From Desulfobacula sp. (GTDB lineage Bacteria; Desulfobacterota; Desulfobacteria; Desulfobacterales; Desulfobacteraceae): a DNA stretch of 45,803 nt. A model generated the notes under the pieces. It worked only from the letters and a program-made list of their open reading frames with translations, ran no database searches and was not told where the DNA came from. The position numbers and the translations under genes were made by a program. Below are positions 26,421 through 35,122 of the stretch, piece by piece. How positions within the stretch are numbered: position 1 is the first letter of the stretch; every line of letters starts with the position of its first letter. Location of the stretch: contig VMSR01000019.1 in NCBI GenBank assembly GCA_013792075.1, forward strand, positions 1-45,803. The letters run 5' to 3'.

Positions 26421-28514
26421 ATGGCAGCAGAAGGAACCGGCATTCTTGCCGGATTAAAAAGCGAAGCCTCGGATATTTTAATGATCGTTGCCTTTATCGG
26501 CATCCTCATGGCAATGATTCTGCCCATCCATCCCATGATCCTGGATTTTTTCCTGGCATTGAATATTTCTTTTGCCATTATGGTGCTCATCACCACCATG
26601 TATACGACCAAACCATTGGAGTTTAGTATCTTCCCTTCGCTGTTGCTGGTACTGACCCTGTTCCGGCTTTCCCTGAATGTGGCCTCCACCCGGTTGATCC
26701 TTTTACACGGAAGTGAAGGTCCTTCGGCTGCCGGAGCCGTTATCATGTCATTCGGCAGTTTTGTGGTGGGCGGAAATTATGTGGTGGGGCTGGTTATTTT
26801 TATCATTCTGGTGCTCATTAATTTTATGGTCATCACCAAGGGTGCGGGCAGGATTGCAGAGGTGGCAGCCCGGTTTACCCTGGACGCCATGCCCGGAAAA
26901 CAGATGGCCATTGATGCGGATCTCAATGCCGGCATGATTGATGAGGTTGAGGCCAGGGACAGGCGGAAAGCCATTGCCCGGGAATCTGAATTCCATGGCG
27001 CCATGGACGGAGCCTCCAAATTTGTCCGGGGGGATGCGGTTGCCGGGATCGTGATCACCATGATCAATATTGTGGGCGGCTTTGTCATCGGCGTGCTCCA
27101 GCAGGGCATGGAGATGAGCGAAGCCTTGGCCAATTACACCCTTTTAACCGTCGGAGACGGCCTGGTCTCCCAGATCCCCGCCTTGCTCATATCGGCAGCG
27201 TCTGGGCTCCTGGTGTCCCGGTCCGGTGCCGAAACCAAGATGGGTGCGGAATTTGCCAAACATTTGCTCGCCAGTCCCACACCGGTATTTATAGGGGCTG
27301 TCATTGTTTTTAGCATGGGCCTTGTGCCCGGACTTCCCACCCTCCCCTTCATGACCCTGGGGCTTGTCATGGGAACCATTGCCTGGTATTTTTTGCGGGC
27401 GGATGAAAAAACGGCGGAAGATCCCCTTATTGAAGCCGGAGGCGAAGCGGCTGCCACGGGTCAGCCGGAAGACGTTGACCATTTGCTGACCTTGGACACC
27501 ATTGAACTGGAAGTGGGCTACGGCCTTATCCCTTTGGTGGACAAGCAGCAGGATGGGACGCTTTTGGGAAGGATCCGGGCCATCCGGCGGCAGTTTGCAA
27601 CGGAAATGGGCATTATTATCCCGCCCATTCATATCCGGGATAACCTGAACCTGAATCCTGCCCAGTACCGGCTGATGATCAAGGGGGTGGAAGCGGCTGC
27701 CACTGAATTGATGATCAACCATTACATGGCAATGGATCCGGGTGGTGTTGCCCAGGAAATAGAGGGGATTAAAACCGTGGAACCGGCCTTTAATCTGCCG
27801 GCCCTATGGATACCCATTGACAAGGAAGAAGAAGCAAAATTTGCAGGATATACCGTGGTGGACAATTCCACCGTGATTGCCACCCATTTGACAGAGATCA
27901 TCCGGACAAACGCCCATGACCTCCTGGGCCGCCAGGAAGTTCAGCATTTGATGGACAATCTTGCCAAAAGCAGCCCCAAGGCAGTGGAAGAGCTTATCCC
28001 CAATCTGCTGACCATCGGCGTAGTGCAGAAGGTATTGCAGAATCTTTTGAGGGAACGGATTTCCATCCGGGATTTTCTCACCATCGTGGAAACCCTGGCC
28101 GATTTTGCTCCCATGGGCAAAGATCCGGACCTATTGACCGAATATGTCCGGCAACGGATTGCAAAGGGGATGCTGGCGCCCTATCTGCAGGAAGGTAAGG
28201 TGCTCCAGGTGCTCACCCTTGATCGGAACCTTGAGGAAATCTTGTCTAAAAATATCAAACGTACCGACCACGGTTCCTACCTGGCATTGGACCCCACCCT
28301 TGTGGGCCAGGTAGTTGATGCGGTGTCAAAACAGGTAGAGCGCCTTATCGGCATCAATACCCAGCCGGTAGTCATGACCATACCGACCCTCAGGCGGCAT
28401 TTCAGAAAATTGATTGAACCTTCTCTTCCCACTGTTTTTGTGGTATCCCATGCCGAGATAGTGGACAATATAAATTTACAGGCCATTGGAAAAGTGAGTT
28501 TAAAAGATGAATAA
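26421..28514 (+). CDS. flhA: Flagellar export gate protein FlhA
   Basis: A 697-residue protein. The N-terminal half has about eight membrane helices and the FHIPEP family stretch (PLEFSIFPSLLLVLTLFRLSLNV, and VKGAGRIAEVAARFTLDAMPGKQMAID-like sequence near 150). The C-terminal half is the cytoplasmic nonamer domain that receives chaperone-bound substrates (LELEVGYGLIPLVD-like, GRQEVQHLMDNLAKSSPKAVEEL). Length and motifs are complete. flhF overlaps its 3' end by 8 bases. Confidence 0.96.
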   Translation: MAAEGTGILAGLKSEASDILMIVAFIGILMAMILPIHPMILDFFLALNISFAIMVLITTMYTTKPLEFSIFPSLLLVLTLFRLSLNVASTRLILLHGSEGPSAAGAVIMSFGSFVVGGNYVVGLVIFIILVLINFMVITKGAGRIAEVAARFTLDAMPGKQMAIDADLNAGMIDEVEARDRRKAIARESEFHGAMDGASKFVRGDAVAGIVITMINIVGGFVIGVLQQGMEMSEALANYTLLTVGDGLVSQIPALLISAASGLLVSRSGAETKMGAEFAKHLLASPTPVFIGAVIVFSMGLVPGLPTLPFMTLGLVMGTIAWYFLRADEKTAEDPLIEAGGEAAATGQPEDVDHLLTLDTIELEVGYGLIPLVDKQQDGTLLGRIRAIRRQFATEMGIIIPPIHIRDNLNLNPAQYRLMIKGVEAAATELMINHYMAMDPGGVAQEIEGIKTVEPAFNLPALWIPIDKEEEAKFAGYTVVDNSTVIATHLTEIIRTNAHDLLGRQEVQHLMDNLAKSSPKAVEELIPNLLTIGVVQKVLQNLLRERISIRDFLTIVETLADFAPMGKDPDLLTEYVRQRIAKGMLAPYLQEGKVLQVLTLDRNLEEILSKNIKRTDHGSYLALDPTLVGQVVDAVSKQVERLIGINTQPVVMTIPTLRRHFRKLIEPSLPTVFVVSHAEIVDNINLQAIGKVSLKDE

Positions 28515-29625
28515 AAAAATCTTTCGGGCAGCCAATATCCAGGAGGCCCTTGCAAACATCAAGGAAGAGATGGGGGCAGAGGCCATGATTCTGTCCACCC
28601 GGAAAATCCCAAGAAGACCCCTGGATCCCTATGCAAAGGACATGTTTGAAGTGGAGGCCGGCGTAAAGGAAGATCCTTTCGCCAAAGAAAAGGGTGCCAC
28701 CCAGGTAGAAAAAGAAAACCTGATCGCGTCCCTGAAGGGCGATATCTCTGAAATTCGTGATATGATTTCCATTGCAGGGTTTGGCAGCGGCATCCAGACG
28801 ATTTTGTGCCGCCATTTTGAGTCGGTGGGGGTATTGGCCTCTTTTCTGCGGGCCGGGGTTAGTGAACGGCTGGCCATCGCCTTGATCGAAAAAGCGGGGG
28901 ATTGTCTGGATCCAAATCTTGAGCAGACCGAGCGGATCACGTTGTTGAAAAAAAATGTCATGACCCATTGTCTGGACCGGTTGTCGGTTAAGGATTTTTT
29001 CAATCGGAACAATCGTTCGGGAGTTCCCCATGTGGCAGCCTTTGTGGGGCCCACAGGGGTGGGGAAAACCACCACCATTGCAAAGCTTGCCGCCCTGTTA
29101 AGTCTTAAACGGAAAATGAAGGTGGGCCTTATTTCCATAGACAATTATCGTATCGGGGCTTTTGAGCAGCTCAAGGCCTATGCTTCTATCATGGGGCTTT
29201 TGTGTGTGCCGGCCTTCAGTGCCCAGGACCTTTCCTGTGCCTTGGAACGAATGAAATCAATGGATGTGGTTTTGATTGATACGGCCGGACACAGTCATTT
29301 TGACAAACAGAAAATAGATGAGATCCTCCAATTAATTAAGAGTGATTTTGGGATTTCCGTTCATTTAACCTTGAGTGTTACGTCTGAATCGATTAATATG
29401 AAGGAAGCAGCATCTGCGTTCTCTGTATTTAACCCTGATACCTATGTATTTACCAAAATAGACGAGACCAAAAGATGCGGTAAGATTCTGGATCAGGTAA
29501 ACAATCTTAACCTGCCTGTTTCTTTGATTACAAACGGTCAGAAGGTTCCTGAAGATTTAATTGTCCCGGATAAACAGACATTATTGAGAATCATTCTGGG
29601 AAAGGGACCCAAAGGAGAGGTATAA
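28507..29625 (+). CDS. flhF: SRP-type GTPase FlhF
   Basis: A 372-residue GTPase. The N-terminal B domain begins NKKIFRAANIQEALANIKEE. The G domain has the P-loop FVGPTGVGKTTTIAKLAALL (about residues 179-198), the SIDNYRIGAFEQLKAYA segment, the DTAGHSHFD motif and FTKIDETKRCGKILD. FlhF marks the pole for the first flagellar ring proteins. Together with FlhG next to it, it points to a polar, number-controlled flagellum. Its start overlaps flhA. Confidence 0.95.
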   Translation: MNKKIFRAANIQEALANIKEEMGAEAMILSTRKIPRRPLDPYAKDMFEVEAGVKEDPFAKEKGATQVEKENLIASLKGDISEIRDMISIAGFGSGIQTILCRHFESVGVLASFLRAGVSERLAIALIEKAGDCLDPNLEQTERITLLKKNVMTHCLDRLSVKDFFNRNNRSGVPHVAAFVGPTGVGKTTTIAKLAALLSLKRKMKVGLISIDNYRIGAFEQLKAYASIMGLLCVPAFSAQDLSCALERMKSMDVVLIDTAGHSHFDKQKIDEILQLIKSDFGISVHLTLSVTSESINMKEAASAFSVFNPDTYVFTKIDETKRCGKILDQVNNLNLPVSLITNGQKVPEDLIVPDKQTLLRIILGKGPKGEV

Positions 29626-29628
29626 AGG

Positions 29629-30522
29629 GTGGATCAGGCAAAAGGACTTCGACAAATCGCACGAACGGATGCCCTGGCCAAAAGTCAGGCACGTATGGCA
29701 TCCCATACAAAAAAATTTCCAAAGGTCATTGCCGTCACCAGCGGCAAGGGCGGGGTCGGGAAAACCAATATCGTGGGGAATCTGGCGGTTGCCATGACAG
29801 GTGCGGGGAAAAGGGTGATTATCATTGATGCGGACGTGGGACTTGCCAATATTGATATTGTCTTTAACCTGAGGCCCGAATACAGTATCCGCCATGTGGT
29901 CTCTGCTGAAAAAAGAATAGATCAGGTCATGGTGAAGACCCACCATGGGATCGGTATTATTCCGGGCGGTTCAGGGTTTGCAGATTTGACCCAGTTAAGT
30001 GAAGGGGAAAAGCTCACCCTGTTAAGCGAATTTGAGACCCTTTCGGATCAGGCAGATATTATTTTAGTGGATACCGGCGCCGGGATCTCTTCCAATGTTT
30101 TGTATTTTAATGCGGCATCGGACGAATGTATTGTTGTCGCGACCACAGAACCCACCTCCATTACAGATGCCTATGCCTTGATGAAGGTGATGTCCCAAAA
30201 ACATGGAACCCGGTATTTTAAATTAATTGTCAATATGGCGGATTCCGAAAAGGATGCCAAACGGGTGTATGCCTCTTTAAGCAATGCCCTGGATAAATTT
30301 TTAAAAACGGTTGTTCTCGAATATACAGGCTATATCCCCTTTGACCGGCAACTTCAACGGGCTGTCCAAAAACGGGCACTTGTGCTGGATGAATTTCCGG
30401 GTTCAACGGCGGGTGCTGCCCTGGAAAAGATTGCCAATACCCTTCTAAATGGAAAGGATCGAATGCATACCCAGGGGAATTTAACATTTTTTATGAACCG
30501 GGTGTTCCAAGCTGCAACGTGA
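29629..30522 (+). CDS. flhG: MinD-like ATPase FlhG (FleN)
   Basis: A 297-residue MinD/ParA-type ATPase. The deviant Walker A is TSGKGGVGKTN (residues 37-47), followed by IIIDADVGLANIDI. The GTG start at 29629 is supported by AAAGGAGAGG upstream and by the N-terminal DQAKGLRQI, the DQAxxLR element that stimulates FlhF GTPase in other bacteria. FlhG limits flagellar number by restraining FlhF and, in some species, the FleQ/FlrA activator. It overlaps fliA by 4 bases. Confidence 0.94.
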   Translation: MDQAKGLRQIARTDALAKSQARMASHTKKFPKVIAVTSGKGGVGKTNIVGNLAVAMTGAGKRVIIIDADVGLANIDIVFNLRPEYSIRHVVSAEKRIDQVMVKTHHGIGIIPGGSGFADLTQLSEGEKLTLLSEFETLSDQADIILVDTGAGISSNVLYFNAASDECIVVATTEPTSITDAYALMKVMSQKHGTRYFKLIVNMADSEKDAKRVYASLSNALDKFLKTVVLEYTGYIPFDRQLQRAVQKRALVLDEFPGSTAGAALEKIANTLLNGKDRMHTQGNLTFFMNRVFQAAT

Positions 30523-31280
30523 AACAGTATACACAAAACGATATGGAAAAAAAGCAGACAAAAAAAGGCTTTGAGTGGCGCCAGGCCAGCATTGTTGAAT
30601 ATGCGTATCTGGTCAAGCATATCGCTTACCGGTTTGCCATACGATTGCCTTCCAGCGTGCTGTTCGATGAATTGATTTCAGCCGGATCTCTGGGGCTTAT
30701 TGATGCGGTGGATAAATTTGATCCTTCAAAACATGTCAGTCTGAAAACCTATGCCCAGTACAGAATTAAAGGCGCCATTCTGGATGAATTGCGAAGCATG
30801 GATACCTATTCCAGGTCCATGCGCAAAAAAATCCAGGACATCACCAAGGCAACCAAAGAGGTTGAGGATACAAAGGGTTCTCCTGCAACGGATTTGGAAA
30901 TAGCGCAATTTCTGGGTGTGGAGATAGAAACCTTCCAGGATATGCTCACAGGGATTCATGGAGCAGCTGTGCTTAGTCTGGATGAATTCATTAAAACAAA
31001 AAAAAATGATACCTTTTCCCAAACCCGATTTGAGATGGGGGTCAAGGGGGATGAGAACCCTGCCGATCAGTTTGAAAGGGAGGAACTCAAACATGTTCTG
31101 GCCAAGACCATTCAGACGCTCACCAAAAAAGAGCAGATAGTGGTTTCTCTCTACTATTATGATGAATTAACCTTAAAGGAAATCGGGGAGGTCCTTTCTT
31201 TGACAGAATCCCGTATCTGTCAGATTCATACGTCGATTTTGATCAAGTTGAAAGCCAGACTCCAGGATGTTGATATTTAA
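30519..31280 (+). CDS. fliA: Flagellar sigma factor sigma-28 (FliA)
   Basis: A 253-residue sigma factor of the FliA group. Region 2 includes LPSSVLFDELISAGSLGLIDAVDKFDPSK and SLKTYAQYRIKGAILDELRSMD. Region 4 includes LTKKEQIVVSLYYYDELTLKEIGEVLSLTESRICQIHT. It directs late genes such as flagellin. GTG at 30519 overlaps the flhG stop; ATG at 30543 is an alternative start and neither has a strong ribosome site. No flgM anti-sigma gene is seen in this window. Confidence 0.95.
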   Translation: MKQYTQNDMEKKQTKKGFEWRQASIVEYAYLVKHIAYRFAIRLPSSVLFDELISAGSLGLIDAVDKFDPSKHVSLKTYAQYRIKGAILDELRSMDTYSRSMRKKIQDITKATKEVEDTKGSPATDLEIAQFLGVEIETFQDMLTGIHGAAVLSLDEFIKTKKNDTFSQTRFEMGVKGDENPADQFEREELKHVLAKTIQTLTKKEQIVVSLYYYDELTLKEIGEVLSLTESRICQIHTSILIKLKARLQDVDI

Positions 31281-31296
31281 AGAATAGAGGTCATAT

Positions 31297-33156
31297 ATGT
31301 CTGATCCAAATTTAGAAGAGGAAAGTTTAATATCCCAGGATGATATTGATAAGCTCTTGGATTCATCTTCCATTGAAGAAGCGGAAGGAGAGCTTGAAAG
31401 TCGGAAGAACAACACTCCAGACCTGGAGGACCTGGGAGAATTATCCCAGGACGACATCGACAGCCTCATGGGTGGCGCTGATGATGCGGCTGATGAGGAT
31501 ATAATGGGCGAGCTTTCCCAGGATGATATCGACAGTCTCATGGGCGGAAACGATGATACGGCGGATGCAGATGAGATGGGAGAACTTTCCCAGGACGACA
31601 TAGACAGCCTTATGGGTGGAGCTGATGAGGTGGCGGATGAAGATGCGGCGGATGAGGATGAGATCGGGGAACTTTCCCAGGAGGATATTGACAGTCTCAT
31701 GGGTGGCACCGATGATGCGGCGGATGAGGATGAGATGGGAGAAATTTCCCAGGACGCTATCGACAGCCTCATGAGCAGGGATACTGGGGAGGAGGATATT
31801 GATTCTTCTGATCTTGCCGGTGAAGAAGAGATCGATGAATTGATTTCCATGGACGATATCCAAAGCCTGATAGGTGAAACCGAAGGGGAAATACCGGATT
31901 CAGACGGGAAAACAGAAGATTCTTTAGCGATATCGGAAGTGCCGGACGGGGCGGCGGTCGTTTCCGATGATTTTGTCATTGATGCCGCCGAAGCGCTGGA
32001 CGTATCCCAGTGTCTGATTACCCAGGCCACCCTTGATGAATTGATCCGAAATGCCCCCGGGCCTGGGGATGTGCCAGATACCATTATATTGGATTCTGAT
32101 CCCGAGCCCGACATCCCAGTTTCAGCCGGGGATGCGGATTCAGAGGAGCCCTCATTGGAACCAGTGGTTCTGGACATGGATGTTCAATCAGATCCCGGTT
32201 CCATGGATGTACCGGGGTTGGATGATCTGGACATGGATGTCTCTGACGATGAATTCGAAGGGTTGCTGGATGCTGATGATATCCAACTTGATTTGGGAAG
32301 CCCGGCCGGTGATGATGTTACCCAGGAGGATATTGATGCTTTGCTCCAGGAGTCTGATGAAGAGGAGGATCTCATGGGGGATGAGGAGGATATCCTTATT
32401 TCCCAGGATGATATAGACACCCTGTTGATGGCGGCTGACCAGGAAGATGAAGATGTTCTTGGCGATATGATGGGGGATGACATGGACGCCGGCATGGATG
32501 ATGATTATGAGGACGAAGATATCCTGGACATGGAGGGAGAAGCGGATACCGGGTCCAGGGGAGATCAGGTTGTGCTGGAAGGCGGTGACGATGCAAAGCC
32601 GGATGAAGGCGGTTCCAAACCCTCCGAAAAGCGCTGGAAAAATTTGTTTAAATCCAAGCTTGTGATTGCCGCAGCATCCGCCATCCTTGTGCTGGGAATT
32701 TCGGTTCCATCTGTTTATTTCTTGTTTTTTTCCCATGATCCTGCCCAAATACCTGAAAAAATGCCTGTTCCCATGACGATGGAAGCGCCGGGGAGAGATA
32801 TTGAAGTGGCCAGTGTGAATATTGATACCCAAGCCATGCCGGAGGTTAAAAAATCCGGCAATATCATCCTCACTGATTTTGTCGTACTGGCCTCTGATCA
32901 ATCAAAGGACATGGCCTATGTTACCGTTGATATCTCTATTGATTATTCCGATCAAAGGGCATATCATGAAATAAATAACAATCTTTCTTTTTACCGGGAT
33001 CTGATCTATGAATCCATTCAAAAGAACCTTGTATGGGAAAAAAGAAACGAGGTAACAGAAGCGGATCTGATATGGGGGGTTGAAACCACATTGAAAAAGG
33101 TGTTGCCATCCAATTATATTGAGAGGATCAGTTTTAAATCCTTTCGGGCAAGTTAG
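31297..33156 (+). CDS. Membrane protein with ten FliM-N-terminus-like (SQDDIDSLM) motifs and FliL-like domain
   Basis: A 619-residue protein with no close relative recognised. Residues 1-450 are very acidic and hold about ten copies of a motif like SQDDIDSLMGG, beginning at S13, S50, S74, S98, S127, S151, S184, T242, T342 and S369. Five central copies are 24 to 29 residues apart. The motif equals the CheY-binding N-terminus of FliM (ILSQDEVDSLL in this window). One membrane helix spans about 455-478. The last 140 residues resemble the FliL periplasmic domain (NIILTDFVVLASD, MAYVTVDISIDY, then a terminal beta strand). It follows fliA by 16 bases. Docking of CheY-type proteins beside the stator is inferred, not shown. 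Confidence 0.8.
   Translation: MSDPNLEEESLISQDDIDKLLDSSSIEEAEGELESRKNNTPDLEDLGELSQDDIDSLMGGADDAADEDIMGELSQDDIDSLMGGNDDTADADEMGELSQDDIDSLMGGADEVADEDAADEDEIGELSQEDIDSLMGGTDDAADEDEMGEISQDAIDSLMSRDTGEEDIDSSDLAGEEEIDELISMDDIQSLIGETEGEIPDSDGKTEDSLAISEVPDGAAVVSDDFVIDAAEALDVSQCLITQATLDELIRNAPGPGDVPDTIILDSDPEPDIPVSAGDADSEEPSLEPVVLDMDVQSDPGSMDVPGLDDLDMDVSDDEFEGLLDADDIQLDLGSPAGDDVTQEDIDALLQESDEEEDLMGDEEDILISQDDIDTLLMAADQEDEDVLGDMMGDDMDAGMDDDYEDEDILDMEGEADTGSRGDQVVLEGGDDAKPDEGGSKPSEKRWKNLFKSKLVIAAASAILVLGISVPSVYFLFFSHDPAQIPEKMPVPMTMEAPGRDIEVASVNIDTQAMPEVKKSGNIILTDFVVLASDQSKDMAYVTVDISIDYSDQRAYHEINNNLSFYRDLIYESIQKNLVWEKRNEVTEADLIWGVETTLKKVLPSNYIERISFKSFRAS
31435..31785 (+). repeat. 72-base tandem coding repeats
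   Basis: Five imperfect DNA repeats encode the central SQDDIDSLM motifs. The conserved tcccagga-type cores begin at 31444, 31516, 31588, 31675 and 31747, so the period is 72 bases with one 87-base step. The units have diverged mainly at third codon positions and in the spacer. Confidence 0.85.
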
Positions 33157-33171
33157 ACATAGGGGGTTTTT

Positions 33172-33474
33172 ATGACAACCATTCCCGGACATAGCCAGAT
33201 GCTGCAGCAGTCAGGTATCGCCCAGGAAGTGAGCAACCAGGGGCATACCCTTAAACCGTCTCCGGATCAGGCGATTGCAGCCCAGCAGGCCCTGAAGATT
33301 ATTCAGGGATCCACTGTTCAAGGCGCTGAAGAATCCGAGCGACTCAAGAAGCAGAAAGACAAAAAAGCATCAAAGCAAGCTGCAGACAAAAGAAAAAGAA
33401 AGGCAATCAACCAGGAAGAAGAATTGGCACTGGAGCCGGATGCACCGGGCCGGTTGCTGGATACAAGGGTATGA
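33172..33474 (+). CDS. Small unknown protein in flagellar operon
   Basis: A 100-residue protein with no recognised domain. The first half is Gln/Ala/Ser-rich (HSQMLQQSGIAQEVSNQG) and the second half strongly basic (LKKQKDKKASKQAADKRKRK), ending in an acidic tail. There is no signal peptide or membrane helix. It is 15 bases after the repeat protein and overlaps the next gene by 4 bases, so it is very likely co-expressed with the flagellar genes. Function unknown. Confidence 0.7.
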   Translation: MTTIPGHSQMLQQSGIAQEVSNQGHTLKPSPDQAIAAQQALKIIQGSTVQGAEESERLKKQKDKKASKQAADKRKRKAINQEEELALEPDAPGRLLDTRV

Positions 33475-34058
33475 CACAATTGGTCTCCCTTGAGTTTTTA
33501 ATCGCGGTCTTGTTTATCATTGATGTGTTTCTTGTGATTCTATTGATGTTATTTGTTAAACGGGTCGGTCACTTGAAAGCAAATTCCACGGTGGACGGCC
33601 AAATCCAAGCCCGACAAAATATCCGGGAAGGACAAGCGGTCTCAGAGTCTGCCCGGGAGATTATGGATATGCTGGAACCATTGGTTATGGAATCCAGAAA
33701 GGCTGCCTTAAGTTTTGATGAACAGATCCGGGAAAAAAGAAAACTCTCCAAAGATTTGAACGATGCCCTTGATACAAGAATTATCAGTATCAATCTGCTC
33801 TTGTCCAGGGCCAAAGCACTACAAAAAAAAATGGAAGACCGCCAGCAGACTATCCAGCAGACTGTCCCGGTTTTTAAGACCGTTCATGCCCCTTTCCGGG
33901 AAAGCAATGTCGTGGACCAGCAGAATCAGATTATTGATCTTTATTATCAAAATACAGATATTGACACCATTGCAGAAAAACTTTCAATCCCCAAAGGGGA
34001 GGTTCAATTGGTTATTGATCTTAAAGAAAAGTTTGTTGCAATGGAACAGGGTCGATGA
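33471..34058 (+). CDS. Membrane-anchored coiled-coil protein, DUF2802/DUF6115-like
   Basis: A 195-residue protein. A membrane helix lies at about residues 6-29 (EFLIAVLFIIDVFLVILLMLFV). A coiled coil follows, rich in Lys, Glu and Gln (EKRKLSKDLNDALD, ALQKKMEDRQQ). The C-terminal helix-turn-helix-like segment (IIDLYYQNTDIDTIAEKLSIPKGEVQLVIDL) resembles small DUF2802/DUF6115 proteins found near chemotaxis and flagellar genes. The start and stop overlap the neighbours by 4 bases each. Function is unknown; the family assignment is from memory of the C-terminal pattern. Confidence 0.65.
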   Translation: MTQLVSLEFLIAVLFIIDVFLVILLMLFVKRVGHLKANSTVDGQIQARQNIREGQAVSESAREIMDMLEPLVMESRKAALSFDEQIREKRKLSKDLNDALDTRIISINLLLSRAKALQKKMEDRQQTIQQTVPVFKTVHAPFRESNVVDQQNQIIDLYYQNTDIDTIAEKLSIPKGEVQLVIDLKEKFVAMEQGR

Positions 34059-35113
34059 TTTCTAAAATCCATATTTCCCCCCCTGAAATATTTGTTCAGA
34101 AAGAGACGGGTCCCTCGGTTGCAGCCCCTGTTTTTAAAAACAATCAGGTTGTCACGGCCAAGGTGTTGGGCCTGTTGGCCCAGGGAAAGGCACGGCTATT
34201 GATTGACGGACAGCCGGTGATCGCAAAGACCGGCATGCTTCTCAAACCCGGAGAAGAGCTTCGGTTAAAGGTGGTTGAGCAAAAGGATACGGTTTTGCTC
34301 AAGCTGCTGGAGCCCAAGCAGGAAGCGAAAACAAAGCAATTGGTTTCCCTGATTCGTTCTCTTTCAAAAAACAATGCATGGCCGGATATTGCCCGTTCAA
34401 AGATTCCGGAGCTGACAAATATTCTTAAAAAAACAGCCTTGCAATCGGGCAAAAGAGACGATGCCTTTTTACCCAGGCTCCTGGAAAACAATGGTCTTTT
34501 ACTGGAAAAAAAAATGGCTTCTCTCCTGAATGTTCAGGAGCAGGGACAGGTCAGGGCAGGACTGGATCAATTATTAAAACAGGACCTGAAAGGGGTGCTT
34601 TTAAACCAGTTGACTTTAGAAATGACCCGGGACGGGGGTGCTCAAAAAACGATTACCCGATTTTTGGATACCCTGGAAAACTTTCAACTGCTCAATACCC
34701 AGACCTCGGAGTCCGGCCGGTATCTGATTCCCTTTCCGGTTTTTGTCGGATCAGCCTTGAATTTTGGACAATTGCTCATTGATACCGGGGAAAAAAAACA
34801 GGACCAAAATCAGGAAAACCAAAAAATAATACGGATTTCCTTTCTTCTGGACATGACACAGATGGGGCCTGTGCGGGCGGATTTTTCCATATTGAAAAAG
34901 GCCATTACCGGCCGGTTCCTTTTAAACAATGACGATATATGCGACTATGTGAAAAATTTGATTCCCGAGTTGAAGACACGGCTTGCAAAGAGTGATTATA
35001 GCGTGGGGAATATTGATTGCCTCACGGCTGAAAGAACACAAATACAGCCCAATACCTTAATGGAATCCCTGTTCCAAAATCAAGATGATTCTGTAGTGAA
35101 CATTGTGATCTGA
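34055..35113 (+). CDS. Second FliK-like protein (YlqG-like)
   Basis: A 352-residue protein with no signal peptide. The N-terminal part includes VTAKVLGLLAQGKARLLIDG followed by a GMLLKPGEELRLKV segment. The C-terminal part (RISFLLDMTQMGPVRADFSIL, then a VKNLIPELKTRLAKSDYSVGNIDC helix-strand pair) follows the FliK switch-domain pattern of a 'leverage' beta sheet and final helix. In Firmicutes the pair ylqG-ylqH encodes a FliK-like and an FlhB-C-like protein, and the next gene here is such an FlhB-C protein. It differs from the main FliK at 15063. Role unknown; secretion-switch related by inference. Confidence 0.65.
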   Translation: MISKIHISPPEIFVQKETGPSVAAPVFKNNQVVTAKVLGLLAQGKARLLIDGQPVIAKTGMLLKPGEELRLKVVEQKDTVLLKLLEPKQEAKTKQLVSLIRSLSKNNAWPDIARSKIPELTNILKKTALQSGKRDDAFLPRLLENNGLLLEKKMASLLNVQEQGQVRAGLDQLLKQDLKGVLLNQLTLEMTRDGGAQKTITRFLDTLENFQLLNTQTSESGRYLIPFPVFVGSALNFGQLLIDTGEKKQDQNQENQKIIRISFLLDMTQMGPVRADFSILKKAITGRFLLNNDDICDYVKNLIPELKTRLAKSDYSVGNIDCLTAERTQIQPNTLMESLFQNQDDSVVNIVI

Positions 35114-35122
35114 TGGACTTTT

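Noticed and set aside
31435-31785. CRISPR-like regular repeats
   Set aside because: The units are coding, 72 bases long, in frame and diverged like protein repeats; there are no short palindromic repeats with unique spacers.
31173-32177. Long - strand frame of 334 codons, Ser-rich
   Set aside because: It is the exact antisense of the acidic repeat region and of the fliA end; the repeats keep the opposite frame open. Its composition is only the mirror of Asp/Glu codons.
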